A DNA stretch of 64,000 bases from Roseburia sp. 1XD42-69 (GCF_003612565.1 NZ_RAZG01000010.1:1-64000), one strand, 5' to 3'. Shown: positions 15,575 through 25,828, counted from the first letter of the stretch. Numbers and translations are program-made. The notes: generated by a model not told the origin, from the letters alone.

Positions 15575-17457
15575 TTTTTTCCCTTACCCTTACCAGAATC
15601 ATACTTTTCTAAAATTCGTTTCACAATGGAATCCCCGTCTATGCCAACCTCCCGGCGGAGGATTTCCACATTGCCATGTTCCACATAATCATCCTTGATA
15701 GCTACATTTATAATAGGAAGCTTCTTTTTCATATTCTGGCTTAAAAATTCTGTCACATGCTCTCCAAACCCGCCGTTTATCACGTTTTCCTCCATGGTAA
15801 CTAACAGCTTATGCTTTTTTGCCAGAGAGAGTAAAAGTTTCTCATCCAAGGGCTTTGCAAACCTGGCATTTACCAAAGTAACCGAATATCCCAGCTCTTT
15901 TAATTTCAGCCGCACTTCCTCCCCCGTCTTTACCATGCTCCCCAGGGCAAAAAGGGCAATTTCCGACTCCTCATAAATCATCTCGCTCACCCCGTACTCC
16001 ACAGGGGCACGAAATTCCTTCAGCCCCTCATATGCCTCCCCCCTGGGATAACGGATCGCTATGGGAGTGGGAAAATTCACGGCAAATTTTACCATGTCGG
16101 AGAGCTCCCATTTATTCTTTGGGGCCAGAATTGTCATATTGGGAATGCTGGACAAAAAGGATATATCAAAAATTCCCTGGTGGGTTTCCCCGTCAGAGCC
16201 CACAAGCCCTGCCCGGTCCACGGCAAATACCACCGGAAGGTTCTGAATGCACACATCATGGAGAATCTGGTCATAGGCCCGCTGCAAAAAGGAAGAATAC
16301 ACGGCTACCACGGGTTTCAACCCTGCCGCCGCAAGACCTGCCGCAAAGGTAACGGCATGTTCCTCCGCAATGCCCACATCAAAAAAACGCTCCGGAAACA
16401 TATTTTTAAAACGCTTTAACCCTGTGCCGTCCGCCATAGCCGCAGTCACCGCCACCACTTTTTCTTCCCGGTCCCCAAGTTTGCGCATCACTGTGGAAAA
16501 AATATCCGTGTAATTCGATTTCAGTCTCTTTTTTGTGGGCAGCCCTGTCTCTATGTCAAAGGGCTCCGTTCCGTGAAACCTTGCAGGATGCCGCTCCGCC
16601 GGGGCATACCCCCTGCCCTTTTGGGTTATCACATGAACCAGCACCGGCCCCTGGAGCCTCTGGGCCTCCTTTAAGACTTTTACCATTCCGGAAATATTGT
16701 GGCCGTCCACCGGCCCAAGATACAAAATTCCCATATTTTCAAAGAGCATCCCCGGCACAAAGAGCTGCTTAATGCCGCTTTTCGTTTTCCGGATGCGCTC
16801 TACCACCCGTTCCCCGTACACGGGAATCTGGCTCAGGGAATTGGCAATCCCGGTTTTTACTACCTGATAAGATTCCGCCGTCCTTAAGTTACTCAAGTGT
16901 TTGGAAAGCCCTCCCACATTTTCGGAGATAGACATATTGTTGTCATTTAGGACAATAATAAAATTGGAACGTATCCTTGAGGCATTATTTAATGCCTCAT
17001 AGGCCATCCCCCCGGTGAGGGCGCCGTCCCCAATGACAGAGACCACCTTGTAATCCTCCCCCTTAATCTGCCTGGCCAGGGCATACCCAAGCCCTGCGGA
17101 GATGGAAGTGGAGCTGTGGCCTGTGTCAAAGCAGTCGCAGTCGCTTTCTTTCCGCTTGGGAAAACCGCTCATGCCCCCGTATTTTCTTAAGCCGTCAAAC
17201 CCCTCCCGCCTTCCGGTAAGGATTTTGTGGGTGTAGGATTGGTGCCCCACATCCCAGACGATTTTATCCTCCGGAAGATAAAATGCCAGGTGCAGGGCCA
17301 TGGTCAGCTCCACCACCCCCAGGTTGGAAGCCAAATGCCCCCCGGAAATGGAAATTTTTTCAATTAAAAACTGCCGGATTTCTTCTGCCAGAATAGGCCA
17401 GTCTTCCTTATTCAGTTTTTTGATATCATTTGCCTGTTGTATTTTCTCCAATACCAT
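15571..17457 (-). CDS. dxs: 1-deoxy-D-xylulose-5-phosphate synthase
   Basis: 628 residues, full length. The thiamine diphosphate motif is VIGDGALTGGMAYEALNN. The transketolase pyrimidine-binding region has the conserved Glu in GIAEEHAVTFAAGLA, and a C-terminal domain follows. The enzyme condenses pyruvate and glyceraldehyde 3-phosphate to start the MEP isoprenoid pathway. It lies downstream of ispA in the same operon and overlaps tlyA by four bases. Confidence 0.97.
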   Translation of the reverse strand: MVLEKIQQANDIKKLNKEDWPILAEEIRQFLIEKISISGGHLASNLGVVELTMALHLAFYLPEDKIVWDVGHQSYTHKILTGRREGFDGLRKYGGMSGFPKRKESDCDCFDTGHSSTSISAGLGYALARQIKGEDYKVVSVIGDGALTGGMAYEALNNASRIRSNFIIVLNDNNMSISENVGGLSKHLSNLRTAESYQVVKTGIANSLSQIPVYGERVVERIRKTKSGIKQLFVPGMLFENMGILYLGPVDGHNISGMVKVLKEAQRLQGPVLVHVITQKGRGYAPAERHPARFHGTEPFDIETGLPTKKRLKSNYTDIFSTVMRKLGDREEKVVAVTAAMADGTGLKRFKNMFPERFFDVGIAEEHAVTFAAGLAAAGLKPVVAVYSSFLQRAYDQILHDVCIQNLPVVFAVDRAGLVGSDGETHQGIFDISFLSSIPNMTILAPKNKWELSDMVKFAVNFPTPIAIRYPRGEAYEGLKEFRAPVEYGVSEMIYEESEIALFALGSMVKTGEEVRLKLKELGYSVTLVNARFAKPLDEKLLLSLAKKHKLLVTMEENVINGGFGEHVTEFLSQNMKKKLPIINVAIKDDYVEHGNVEILRREVGIDGDSIVKRILEKYDSGKGKGKK

Positions 17458-17473
17458 AAGAGTATCCTCTGTT

Positions 17474-18361
17474 TTATTTTTCCCGATGTATTAAATATAA
17501 AAGCAATTCCCCTAAAAATTCATTTTTAAGAGAAAGTCCCTGCAACTCCTCCATAGCTTTCAGCGTGAGCTTTGCCACCTCTTTTTGGGACGCCTCCAGG
17601 CCAAAGAGGGAAACGTAAGTGGACTTATTGTTCTTTTTATCGCTTCCGATTGGCTTTCCCAAAACTTCCAGGGTACTTGTCTCATCTAAAATATCATCCT
17701 GTATCTGAAAGGCCAGGCCCACAAGACCTGCCACAGATTCTATGACTCTCTGCTGGTTTTCATCCGCCCCTGCCAAAACCGCCCCAACCACCATAGCGCT
17801 CTCTAAAAGGGCGCTTGTCTTTAAGCGGTAGATAAAATAAAGTTTCCCGGCATCCACCTTTTCTCCTTCGGATTCCACATCCACAGTCTGTCCCCCTACC
17901 ATGCCGTAAACTCCCGCCTTTTTTGTCAGAACCAAAAAAGCCTTTCCGATATTGGGATTTTGGGGCTCCAACAAAAAACTTGCCGCCGCCGTCTCATAGG
18001 CAAAATTTAAAAGGGCATCCCCGGCTAAGATTCCCATAGCCTCCCCGTACACGGCATGGGTGGTCTTTTTCCCCCGGCGGTAGAGGTCGTTGTCCATAGC
18101 CGGAAGGTCATCGTGGACAAGGGAGTAGGTGTGAATCATTTCAATGGCAGCCATAAAAGGTTCAATCGCTTTTGAATTTCCTCCAAAAAGCCTGTAAGTT
18201 TCCTGCATCAACATAGGACGAAGCCTTTTCCCCCCGGCTCTCACACTGTAATTCATGGCCTCAAAAATTGTTTTCTGATACCCTTCTTCCCTGGGGAGGT
18301 ACTTCTCTAATATTTTTTCAATTTCAGAGATGCGTTTGTCTAATTCAGATTTTATTTCCAT
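17474..18361 (-). CDS. ispA: Polyprenyl synthase (farnesyl diphosphate synthase type)
   Basis: 295 residues. The first Asp-rich motif is HDDLPAMDND (DDx4D form typical of bacterial FPP synthases) and the second is QIQDDILDE. It makes farnesyl or geranyl diphosphate from C5 units for undecaprenol and quinone lipids. It lies between xseB and dxs. Exact chain length cannot be certain from motifs. Confidence 0.94.
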   Translation of the reverse strand: MEIKSELDKRISEIEKILEKYLPREEGYQKTIFEAMNYSVRAGGKRLRPMLMQETYRLFGGNSKAIEPFMAAIEMIHTYSLVHDDLPAMDNDLYRRGKKTTHAVYGEAMGILAGDALLNFAYETAAASFLLEPQNPNIGKAFLVLTKKAGVYGMVGGQTVDVESEGEKVDAGKLYFIYRLKTSALLESAMVVGAVLAGADENQQRVIESVAGLVGLAFQIQDDILDETSTLEVLGKPIGSDKKNNKSTYVSLFGLEASQKEVAKLTLKAMEELQGLSLKNEFLGELLLYLIHREK

Positions 18362-18393
18362 TCTGTTTCCTCTTGATTCTAAGTTTTGTGTCT

Positions 18394-18639
18394 TTATGCA
18401 AACTCTGCAGTGGAACCGTCGCTGTTTAATACCAGCATCTTTTTTTCTACGTAATCAATTTTTTCATTGCACTGCTTTAACTTTCTCATCCCTGTCTCAT
18501 AGAGAAGAAAAGACTGCTCTAAGGAAACTTCCCTGTCCTCCATCCGGGCAATAATATCCTCAATTTCCAAAAAGAGCTCCTCCAAATCCGGCTCCCTGGT
18601 TTCCAATGTGTCTCCTGTATCTTTTGGCTTATTTTCCAT
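18394..18639 (-). CDS. xseB: Exodeoxyribonuclease VII small subunit
   Basis: 81 residues with the family core LEEIIARMEDREVSLEQSF-like segment (here IEDIIARMEDREVSLEQS) followed by YETGMRKLKQCNEKID. It binds the XseA subunit to form the single-strand DNA exonuclease. An N-terminal extension of about 18 charged residues precedes the core. Ribosome site GAAGAGGCGG. It follows xseA by 31 bases. Confidence 0.92.
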   Translation of the reverse strand: MENKPKDTGDTLETREPDLEELFLEIEDIIARMEDREVSLEQSFLLYETGMRKLKQCNEKIDYVEKKMLVLNSDGSTAEFA

Positions 18640-18670
18640 ATATTCCGCCTCTTCTCCAATCTTTATCCCA

Positions 18671-19885
18671 TCAATTTTCCGAAATCAAAACATCCTGTGC
18701 CTTTGCCCTGACGCTGCCGTCTGCAAACCGAAGGCAGAGCACATCCCCAGGACTCACCTGGGATGCATTGCTGACACGCTTATTTTCTGTGTCAGATACA
18801 AAAGCCAATCCCTGTTTTAATTTTTTTGCCGGAGACAATCCCTCCAGCTCCCCCGCCAAAAGGCCAAGGCGGTATTTCTTGTCTGCAATTTTCCCCTGCA
18901 TTTTCTGGGCCAATCGCTCTTCCAGATTCACAGCGTACTGCTTTTTTCCGTTTAACTGGGCCATAGGGCTTTTCTCCTGAATTTTCCGAAGCAAATCCTG
19001 GTAACGGTTCCTATTTACATTCCACTGATATTCCATGGCATGGTTTAAACCCTGCCTAATTCCTGACATTCTGCCCTGCAGTTCAAAAATATCGTACACT
19101 GCCAGTTCTGCCCCGGCGGATGGAGTTGGCGCCCGAAGATCCGCCACAAAGTCTGCAATGGTAAAATCCGTCTCATGGCCAACGGCGGAAATCACAGGAA
19201 CCTGGCACTCAAAAATGGCCCTGGCCACAATTTCCTCGTTAAAAGCCCACAAATCTTCAATGGAGCCTCCGCCCCGTCCCACAATCATTGTATCCACGCC
19301 GTAGTGTTCCAGGGCCTGTATCCCTTTTACAATACTCGCAGCCGCCCCCTCTCCCTGGACCTGGGCCGGGTAGAGAATAACCTGGACATATGGGTTTCTC
19401 CTGGCTGAAATATTTCGGATATCCTGGACTGCCGCCCCTGTCTGGGCCGTTACCACCCCAAGGGTTTTTATATATTTAGGAATGGGCTTTTTGTATTCCT
19501 CCGCAAACATCCCCATTTCGGAAAGTTCCTGCTTTAATGCTTCAAATTTAAGAAATAAATCCCCCGCCCCGTCCTTCGTAATCTCTTTTGCGTAGAGCTG
19601 ATACCGTCCATCCCTTTCGTAAACCTCCACGGATCCGGTAACGGCTACCTTATCCCCCTCCTGCATTTTAAATTTTAGGCCGCCGCGGTTACGGTTACCG
19701 GCAAACATCACGCCGCTTATGGCTGCCTTTTCATCTTTCAGGGTAAAATAAATATGCCCGGAGGGATGGTATTTGCAGTTTGACACTTCCCCTTTCACAC
19801 AGATATTTTTCAACATAAAATCCTGTGCAAACATATTTTTAATGTAACCGTTCACCTGGGTGACGGAATAGGCGTTCTTATTCAT
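18671..19885 (-). CDS. xseA: Exodeoxyribonuclease VII large subunit
   Basis: 404 residues. The N-terminal OB fold (about 1-100) is followed by the catalytic domain with GRGGGSIEDLWAFNEE and VISAVGHETDFTIADFVADLRAPTPS, then a coiled-coil. The enzyme degrades single-stranded DNA to oligonucleotides in repair. Its ATG overlaps the nusB stop by four bases. Confidence 0.96.
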   Translation of the reverse strand: MNKNAYSVTQVNGYIKNMFAQDFMLKNICVKGEVSNCKYHPSGHIYFTLKDEKAAISGVMFAGNRNRGGLKFKMQEGDKVAVTGSVEVYERDGRYQLYAKEITKDGAGDLFLKFEALKQELSEMGMFAEEYKKPIPKYIKTLGVVTAQTGAAVQDIRNISARRNPYVQVILYPAQVQGEGAAASIVKGIQALEHYGVDTMIVGRGGGSIEDLWAFNEEIVARAIFECQVPVISAVGHETDFTIADFVADLRAPTPSAGAELAVYDIFELQGRMSGIRQGLNHAMEYQWNVNRNRYQDLLRKIQEKSPMAQLNGKKQYAVNLEERLAQKMQGKIADKKYRLGLLAGELEGLSPAKKLKQGLAFVSDTENKRVSNASQVSPGDVLCLRFADGSVRAKAQDVLISEN

Positions 19886-20274
19886 GCAAACTTTGACAGC
19901 ACACCGTTGATAAACGCCGGTGAATCATCGGTGCCGTATTTTTTTGCCAGTTCCACTGCCTCGTTTATGGCTACTCCAAGGGGAATATCCTCCTCAAACT
20001 GAATTTCATAAACCGCCAGGCGGAGGAGGGCCAAATCCACCTTCCCCATTCTGCTGGTTTTCCAGCCCTTTGCTTTTTCATTTATCATCTGGTCAATCTG
20101 CTCTAACCGCTCCGTGATATCCTCAGATTTCTTCCTGATATATAAAATATCACTCTCCGAAGTCTTCTCCTCCTCAATGGCCAGCCCCATCTGTTCCTCA
20201 AAGGCTTCCTTCTGGTGAAATTCCACCCGGAACAATATCTGAAAAATCTGTTCCCTGATTTGTCTTCTCGTCAT
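19882..20274 (-). CDS. nusB: Transcription antitermination factor NusB
   Basis: 130 residues from an ATG preceded by AAGGGAAG. All-helical RNA-binding protein. The C-terminal signature LRLAVYEI ... PLGVAINEAVELAKKYGTDD is clear. NusB joins NusE/NusG in antitermination of rRNA operons. A longer reading to 20388 would run through the terminator hairpin upstream and is rejected. Confidence 0.95.
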   Translation of the reverse strand: MTRRQIREQIFQILFRVEFHQKEAFEEQMGLAIEEEKTSESDILYIRKKSEDITERLEQIDQMINEKAKGWKTSRMGKVDLALLRLAVYEIQFEEDIPLGVAINEAVELAKKYGTDDSPAFINGVLSKFA

Positions 20275-20312
20275 TCTGCTTCCCTTTCTAACTAAATTCT
20301 GTGACAAAAACC

Positions 20313-20340
20313 GAAAAAAGGATGCCATGAGACACCCTTT
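20313..20340 (-). terminator. Hairpin between the Asp23 gene and nusB
   Basis: Stem AAAGGGTG / CATCCTTT (one G-T pair) with an 8-base loop, followed by T on the minus strand. It could terminate or attenuate transcription into nusB. Confidence 0.6.
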
Positions 20341-20356
20341 ACCTTTAGGGAAAGCA

Positions 20357-20734
20357 CTATTTACTTTTTCCCATATCAACGGATGCAATCCTTACATTCA
20401 CACCGGAGACCTCGAGCCCTGTCATGTTCTCAATTGCATTTTTTACCCGCTCCTGCACTTTGGAGGAAACCTGGGGAATGGCATAACCGTAGGCAATGTT
20501 TAAGGCCACTGCCACTTTCACCACGCCCTCCGCCACTTCCACACGGATTCCTTTGGAGAGATTTTTCATGCCCAGCTTGCTCACCAGCTCGTTTGTGATA
20601 TTTCCAGCCATGGAGCTGACACCCTCCACTTCCGTAGCGGCAAGGCCGGCAATAATTGCAACCACTTCATCAGCAATTTTTACTTCTCCCAATTTATCGT
20701 CTTTGATTTTAAAACCTTTTCTGTCCTCAGCCAT
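20357..20734 (-). CDS. Asp23/Gls24 family envelope stress protein
   Basis: 125 residues matching the Asp23/Gls24 (YqhY-type) family: EVKIADEVVAIIAGLAATEVEGV near the start and VNVRIASVDM at the end. In Firmicutes the YqhY copy precedes nusB and is linked to lipid synthesis and envelope homeostasis. AGGAGG precedes the ATG. Confidence 0.93.
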   Translation of the reverse strand: MAEDRKGFKIKDDKLGEVKIADEVVAIIAGLAATEVEGVSSMAGNITNELVSKLGMKNLSKGIRVEVAEGVVKVAVALNIAYGYAIPQVSSKVQERVKNAIENMTGLEVSGVNVRIASVDMGKSK

Positions 20735-20856
20735 ATAAAACCTGCCTCCTCATGAAATAATACCTTTATTATAACAGACTGTTTCCGATTTGAAAATACA
20801 AAGTTTTCCTATTCCTTAGTATATCTAATATTTGGGCTTTCTATCCTTCCAAAAGG

Positions 20857-21969
20857 TTATTCCATCTCCGGCCCTCTCATCAGATTGATTCCCTGCTGAT
20901 AGGACATATGGGAGAGCACCATCATGGCTATTTTAAAGGTCATGGCATCGTCAAAACGGCGGATATCAAGGCCGATGGCTTTTTCTAAACGCTCCAGACG
21001 GTACACCAGGGTGTTTCTGTGGACATAAAGCTGCCTTGCCGTCTCAGAAATATTCAGATTGTTTTCAAAAAATTTCTGAATCGTCACTACATTTTCTTCC
21101 GTAAATATTTTGGGAATGTCTTCCCCGAAGACTTCCCGGATAAACATTTCACACAGGCTCATGGGTATCTGGTAAATCAGACGGCCGATTCCCAGCTTGC
21201 TGTAAGAGACTGTCTCCAAATCCGCATAAAAAATTTTCCCCACCTCAATGGCCATCTTCGCCTCCTGGTAGGAACGGCTGATATCCTGCAGGTTTACCAC
21301 CCGGTTGCCGTATCCCACCCGCACCCGCACCATAGCCTCGCTGTGCATGTTGTCCGCCAGCATTTTTGCCACGGATTCCAAGGCCGCCTCACTGGACAAA
21401 TCCCTCACATCTTTCACCAGTATAATATTCTGTTCATCTACCTCTGTAACAAAATCCTTGGTGGAGCTGCCAAACATCCCCCGGACAAATTCCATAATCC
21501 CGGCGTCTTTTTTCCCCTCCACTTCCACCACATACACAACCCGCTCCGTCTGCTCGATATGAAATTTTCTCGCCTTGTTGTACATATCCACAACCAGCAT
21601 ATTCCCCAAAAGAATATTCTGTATGAAATTGTTCCGGTCAAACTGCTCTCTGTAAGCTTCCGCCAAGTTCCGAATCTGGCATACCGCCAGCTTCCCAACC
21701 ATATAGGCTTCCTCTGTGGAGGACTTAACTAAAAGAATGTAGGCCACTTCATCATCCACAAGGACTTTAAAAAAGTGGGAGCCCGCTAACATCTGGCTTT
21801 CCGCCATGGATTCCGCAAAGTTAATCACCGCCTCCTCCAAATCTTCTTTCTGGTCAAAAGTGGCGGCTACTAATTTTCCTCTCTCGTTGTAGAGAGCCAT
21901 ATCCAATCTGGAAATATCCTTCATTTCCTCTAATGTAACCTGAATTTTGTGAATTGACAGCAAAAACAT
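20857..21969 (-). CDS. CdaR/PucR-type transcriptional regulator
   Basis: 370 residues. The C-terminal HTH_30 (PucR) domain is clear: FFENNLNISETARQLYVHRNTLVYRLERLEKAIG at about residues 295-335. The middle contains a GGDEF-like regulatory fold seen in CdaR proteins (DISRSYQEAKMAIEVG). The N terminus may be a sensor domain. AAAGGAGAG precedes the start. It lies downstream of the sugar ABC ATPase gene on the same strand but behind a strong terminator. Role: probable control of carbohydrate use; ligand unknown. Confidence 0.82.
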   Translation of the reverse strand: MFLLSIHKIQVTLEEMKDISRLDMALYNERGKLVAATFDQKEDLEEAVINFAESMAESQMLAGSHFFKVLVDDEVAYILLVKSSTEEAYMVGKLAVCQIRNLAEAYREQFDRNNFIQNILLGNMLVVDMYNKARKFHIEQTERVVYVVEVEGKKDAGIMEFVRGMFGSSTKDFVTEVDEQNIILVKDVRDLSSEAALESVAKMLADNMHSEAMVRVRVGYGNRVVNLQDISRSYQEAKMAIEVGKIFYADLETVSYSKLGIGRLIYQIPMSLCEMFIREVFGEDIPKIFTEENVVTIQKFFENNLNISETARQLYVHRNTLVYRLERLEKAIGLDIRRFDDAMTFKIAMMVLSHMSYQQGINLMRGPEME

Positions 21970-21984
21970 CTCTCCTTTTCGTTT

Positions 21985-22014
21985 AAAAGGGCTGGGCGTA
22001 GATACGCCCAGCCC
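21985..22014 (-). terminator. Strong terminator after the ABC ATPase gene
   Basis: GC-rich stem GGGCTGGGCG / CGCCCAGCCC with a 6-base loop, followed by TTTT on the minus strand. Confidence 0.8.
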
Positions 22015-22035
22015 TGATAGATTGTCGATTTTTGA

Positions 22036-23148
22036 CTAGTTTGTAATTGTCTGCTCTGTCTCTTTGTCAAATACATGGATTTTCTGAGTATCCATAGCTA
22101 ATTTTACATGGTCGCCAAGACGAGCTGTGGTTCTGGAATCTACTTTTGCAGTCATGCTAACCCCTGCAACATTGAAGTATAACAATACTTCAGAACCTAA
22201 TAACTCGTATCCGGTTACATCGGATTCGATAATGCTGTCTTTGTGTGTCTCGATTTCAATCTGGGAATCTCCCATATCGTCCGGTCTGATACCCAAAACA
22301 ACAGTCTTTCCATTGTATCCGCCGTCTGCCAGTTTCTTAGCTTTTGCAGGAGGCAGGGTAACTGTAAATTTGTCGAAGGTCAAGGTAGCTTTCTCGCCCT
22401 CTACTTTGCACACAGCATCCACAAAGTTCATCTGAGGAGATCCGATGAATCCTGCAACGAATAAGTTGTTGGGCTCGTTGTACAGTTTGATTGGGGAGTC
22501 AACCTGCATGATGACACCGTCTTTTAATACAACGATTCTGGTTCCAAGGGTCATAGCCTCTGTCTGGTCATGTGTTACGTAGATGATGGTTGCACCAAGT
22601 CTCTGATGTAATCCGGAAATCTCGGAACGCATCTGAACCCTCAGTTTTGCATCCAGGTTGGATAAAGGCTCATCCATAAGGAATACCTTAGGATTACGCA
22701 CGATAGCACGTCCCATAGCAACACGCTGTCTCTGTCCACCGGATAAAGCCTTTGGCTTACGGTCTAACAATTTCTCCAGGTCAAGGATTTTAGCTGCCTC
22801 TTCCACTTTCTGTTTGATTTCAGGCTTCGGCACTTTTCTTAATTTTAAACCGAATGCCATATTGTCAAATACTGTCATATGAGGATACAGAGCGTAGTTC
22901 TGGAATACCATTGCGATATCTCTGTCTTTCGGCTCCACATCATTTACAAGCTTTCCATCGATTTTCAGCTCGCCGGAAGAAATCTCCTCCAAACCTGCAA
23001 TCATTCTAAGGGTAGTAGATTTACCACATCCTGAAGGGCCTACAAAGATGATAAATTCTTTGTCTTCTACTTCAAGGTTGAAATCCTTAACAGCTTCAAA
23101 GCCGTTGGGATATTTTTTACAAATATTTTTTAAAGATAAACTTGCCAT
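22036..23148 (-). CDS. Sugar ABC transporter ATPase (MsmX/UgpC type)
   Basis: 370 residues. Walker A GPSGCGKSTTLRMIAG, signature LSGGQRQRVAMGRAIV, Walker B FLMDEPLSNLDAKLR and the H-loop YVTHDQTEAMTLG are intact, and two TOBE-type segments fill the C-terminal 130 residues. No permease or binding-protein genes are adjacent. By analogy with MsmX it may energise several carbohydrate importers elsewhere in the genome. The promoter region carries nested inverted repeats. Confidence 0.93.
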   Translation of the reverse strand: MASLSLKNICKKYPNGFEAVKDFNLEVEDKEFIIFVGPSGCGKSTTLRMIAGLEEISSGELKIDGKLVNDVEPKDRDIAMVFQNYALYPHMTVFDNMAFGLKLRKVPKPEIKQKVEEAAKILDLEKLLDRKPKALSGGQRQRVAMGRAIVRNPKVFLMDEPLSNLDAKLRVQMRSEISGLHQRLGATIIYVTHDQTEAMTLGTRIVVLKDGVIMQVDSPIKLYNEPNNLFVAGFIGSPQMNFVDAVCKVEGEKATLTFDKFTVTLPPAKAKKLADGGYNGKTVVLGIRPDDMGDSQIEIETHKDSIIESDVTGYELLGSEVLLYFNVAGVSMTAKVDSRTTARLGDHVKLAMDTQKIHVFDKETEQTITN

Positions 23149-23273
23149 TGGTCTAATCCTCCTAGAAATTTGTTTTCTTAATTTGATAGTATTACTTTAT
23201 CAGAGATTTCCCTTTTCTTCTATTCGATAAATACACAAAATAAAATTTTGTTTCTTGTGGTTTCGACGAAATC

Positions 23274-23310
23274 ATAGTACAATCTGTCACCCCTTCGTCA
23301 ATATGACGAA
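23274..23310 (-). promoter_or_regulatory. Promoter of the ABC ATPase gene overlapped by inverted repeats
   Basis: On the minus strand, TTGACG (23301-23296), 16-base spacer, TACTAT (23279-23274). TTCGTCA-ATA-TGACGAA (23294-23310) is a perfect 7-bp inverted repeat covering the -35. ACGAAA-A-TTTCGT follows at once and TTTCGACGAAA lies about 30 bases away. The 23149-23462 gap holds this and the glgC promoter; no gene is seen. Confidence 0.5.
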
Positions 23311-23401
23311 AATTTCGTTTTTTACTATACAATGTGATGAATTTGAATTTCAATGCCTACAAGATTTTGTATTTTTTGCTTGAATTTTCCACACTTATCC
23401 T

Positions 23402-23429
23402 TTGCAAATTAGCTAAAATGTTATATAAT
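23402..23429 (+). promoter_or_regulatory. Predicted promoter of glgC-glgD
   Basis: TTGCAA (23402-23407), 16-base spacer, perfect TATAAT (23424-23429). An AAGGAGGT ribosome site lies just before the glgC ATG. Confidence 0.6.
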
Positions 23430-23462
23430 AGGAGAAAGGCATTACTATAAGGAGGTAACATT

Positions 23463-24671
23463 ATGGCAAAAGAAATAATTGCAATGCTTCTCGCCGGAGG
23501 ACAGGGTTCCCGCCTCTACGCATTGACAGAGAAGCTGGCAAAGCCTGCAGTTCCTTTTGGAGGAAAATATCGAATTATAGACTTCCCCCTTTCAAACTGC
23601 GTCAACTCAGGAATTGATACGGTGGGTATTTTAACCCAGTATCAGCCCCTGGTATTAAATGAGTACATAGGAAACGGACAGCCCTGGGACTTAGACCGTC
23701 TTCACGGAGGTGTCCATGTTCTTCCCCCCTACCAGAAGGCAAGCGGCTCTGACTGGTACAAGGGCACTGCAAATGCGATTTATCAGAATATTTCATTTAT
23801 TGAAAGATATGATCCCCAGTATGTGATTATCCTGTCAGGAGACCAGATCTGCAAACAGGACTACAGCGACTTCTTAAAATTCCACAAAGAAAAAGGTGCG
23901 GAGTTTTCCGTGGCCGTTATGGAAGTTCCCTGGGACGAGGCTTCCCGCTTCGGCCTGATGGTGGCAGACGAAAACGACAAAATCACGGAATTCCAGGAAA
24001 AGCCAAAGAACCCTAAGTCAAACCTGGCTTCCATGGGTATCTATATCTTTAACTGGGACATCTTAAAAAAGTATTTGGAGGAAGATGAGGCGAACCCTGA
24101 ATCGGAGAACGACTTCGGAAACAATATCATCCCCAATCTCTTGAGGGACGGACGGGAAATGTACGCCTACCACTTTGACGGATACTGGAAGGACGTTGGA
24201 ACCATATCTTCCCTCTGGGAAGCAAATATGGAAGTTTTAGACCCTGAACACAGCGGCATTAACCTTTTCGACGAAAACTGGAAAATCTACAGCCGAAACA
24301 GCGGTATGGCAGGCCACAAAATCAACAGCGGCGGCGTTGTGGAAAATTCTATGCTCACAGACGGCTGCCGGATTAAGGGCACCGTAAAACACTCTGTACT
24401 CTTCTCCGGGGTTAAAGTGGAGAAAGGCGCTGTGGTGGAGGACGCTGTGGTTATGGGCGGCACCACCATTAAGGCCGGGGCTGTGATTAAACACTGCATT
24501 ATTGCAGAGAATGTAACCATAGAGGAAAATGCCATTGTGGGGGCAATGCCCACGGAGACGGAAAAAGGCGTTGCCACGGTTGGAGCAAACATTACCATTG
24601 GAGAAAATGCCACGGTTGGCCCAAATGCCATGGTGAGAGAAAATGTAAAAGGCGGTGAAGAACAATGTTAA
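23463..24671 (+). CDS. glgC: Glucose-1-phosphate adenylyltransferase, catalytic subunit
   Basis: 402 residues. The N-terminal nucleotidyltransferase has [26 protein letters not shown]-type motif, here [20 protein letters not shown], and the substrate region [13 protein letters not shown]-terminal left-handed beta-helix (about 290-400) shows hexapeptide repeats. The enzyme makes ADP-glucose for glycogen. It overlaps glgD by seven bases; the two subunits form a heteromer in Firmicutes. Confidence 0.96.
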   Translation: MAKEIIAMLLAGGQGSRLYALTEKLAKPAVPFGGKYRIIDFPLSNCVNSGIDTVGILTQYQPLVLNEYIGNGQPWDLDRLHGGVHVLPPYQKASGSDWYKGTANAIYQNISFIERYDPQYVIILSGDQICKQDYSDFLKFHKEKGAEFSVAVMEVPWDEASRFGLMVADENDKITEFQEKPKNPKSNLASMGIYIFNWDILKKYLEEDEANPESENDFGNNIIPNLLRDGREMYAYHFDGYWKDVGTISSLWEANMEVLDPEHSGINLFDENWKIYSRNSGMAGHKINSGGVVENSMLTDGCRIKGTVKHSVLFSGVKVEKGAVVEDAVVMGGTTIKAGAVIKHCIIAENVTIEENAIVGAMPTETEKGVATVGANITIGENATVGPNAMVRENVKGGEEQC

Positions 24672-25810
24672 ATTCAAATATGAGCACACTTGGCATTATT
24701 TTCCCAAACACATATGACGCCCTGGTTCCCGAGCTGGTAAATGTGCGGCTGATGGCCTCCATCCCCTTTGCCAGCCGTTACCGTTTAATCGACTTTGTTT
24801 TGTCCAGCATGGCAAACTGCGATATTGACAATATCTGCGTAATGGTAAACAATAATTACCATTCCCTGATGGACCATCTGGGCTCCGGCCGTGAATGGGA
24901 TCTGACAAGGAAAAACGGCGGGTTACATATCTATCCGCCCTTTGCGGAAAAGAGCGCAAAACCCTATACGGGACGTGTGGACGCCCTGGCAAGGCTTTTG
25001 AATTTCTTAAGAAGCCAGAAAGAAAACTATGTGCTTATGTCCGATGCAAATATTGCGGCAAACTTCGACTTTAACGCCATGATTCAGGCGCATATAGAAA
25101 GCGGTGCGGATGTGACTGCCGCCTACAATGAACAGGAACTCCCGGAAAGCCTGATTAATTCCCACTCCCATGACAAGGGATACTATTACACCTTCGGCAT
25201 CAACGAGGAGGGACAGATTACAAAAATATTTGTGAATTCCAAGGAAACCGGGGTTCAGAATTTCAGCATGAATGTATACATCATTGAGCGGGAACTTCTG
25301 ATAAACTTAATCGACGATGCCTTTATCCATGGACAGGAGTACTTTGAGCGGGATGTTCTTCTTCCTCAGCTGAACAAACTTCATGTACACGCTTACAAGT
25401 ATGAGGACTATGTAGCCCGTATCACGGATATGAAGAGCTATTTTGATGAAAATATGAAGCTTTTGGACGATTATAATCTGGACGGCCTGTTTTCCGGCTC
25501 TCCCATTTACACAAAAATCAGGGACGATACTCCCACCAGGTACAAAGAGGGGGCAGTTGTCCAGAACGTGATGGTGGCAGACGGCTGCGTCATTGAGGGT
25601 GAAGTGGAAAACAGCGTGTTATTCAGAGGCGTCACGGTGGCAAAAGGTGCAAAGGTGAAAAACTGTATTCTCATGCAGGGGACAACCGTGGAGTCTGGCG
25701 CCGACATCCAGTACCTTATCACCGACAAGAACGTGAAAGTTTCCGCCGGCAAAGAGGTGAAGGGAACAGACAGTTTCCCCATCTATATCGGAAAATCACA
25801 AAAGATTTAA
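24665..25810 (+). CDS. glgD: Glucose-1-phosphate adenylyltransferase, GlgD regulatory-type subunit
   Basis: 381 residues with the same two-domain layout as GlgC, but the GGxGxRL catalytic loop is missing ([18 protein letters not shown] in its place). This is the known feature of GlgD, which modulates GlgC rather than acting alone. Translation is coupled to glgC through a short overlap. Confidence 0.95.
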   Translation: MLNSNMSTLGIIFPNTYDALVPELVNVRLMASIPFASRYRLIDFVLSSMANCDIDNICVMVNNNYHSLMDHLGSGREWDLTRKNGGLHIYPPFAEKSAKPYTGRVDALARLLNFLRSQKENYVLMSDANIAANFDFNAMIQAHIESGADVTAAYNEQELPESLINSHSHDKGYYYTFGINEEGQITKIFVNSKETGVQNFSMNVYIIERELLINLIDDAFIHGQEYFERDVLLPQLNKLHVHAYKYEDYVARITDMKSYFDENMKLLDDYNLDGLFSGSPIYTKIRDDTPTRYKEGAVVQNVMVADGCVIEGEVENSVLFRGVTVAKGAKVKNCILMQGTTVESGADIQYLITDKNVKVSAGKEVKGTDSFPIYIGKSQKI

Positions 25811-25828
25811 AAATTAATATATAAAAAA

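Noticed and set aside
20275-20388. Longer N terminus for nusB
   Set aside because: The extension runs through the terminator hairpin upstream; the shorter start matches family length and has a ribosome site.
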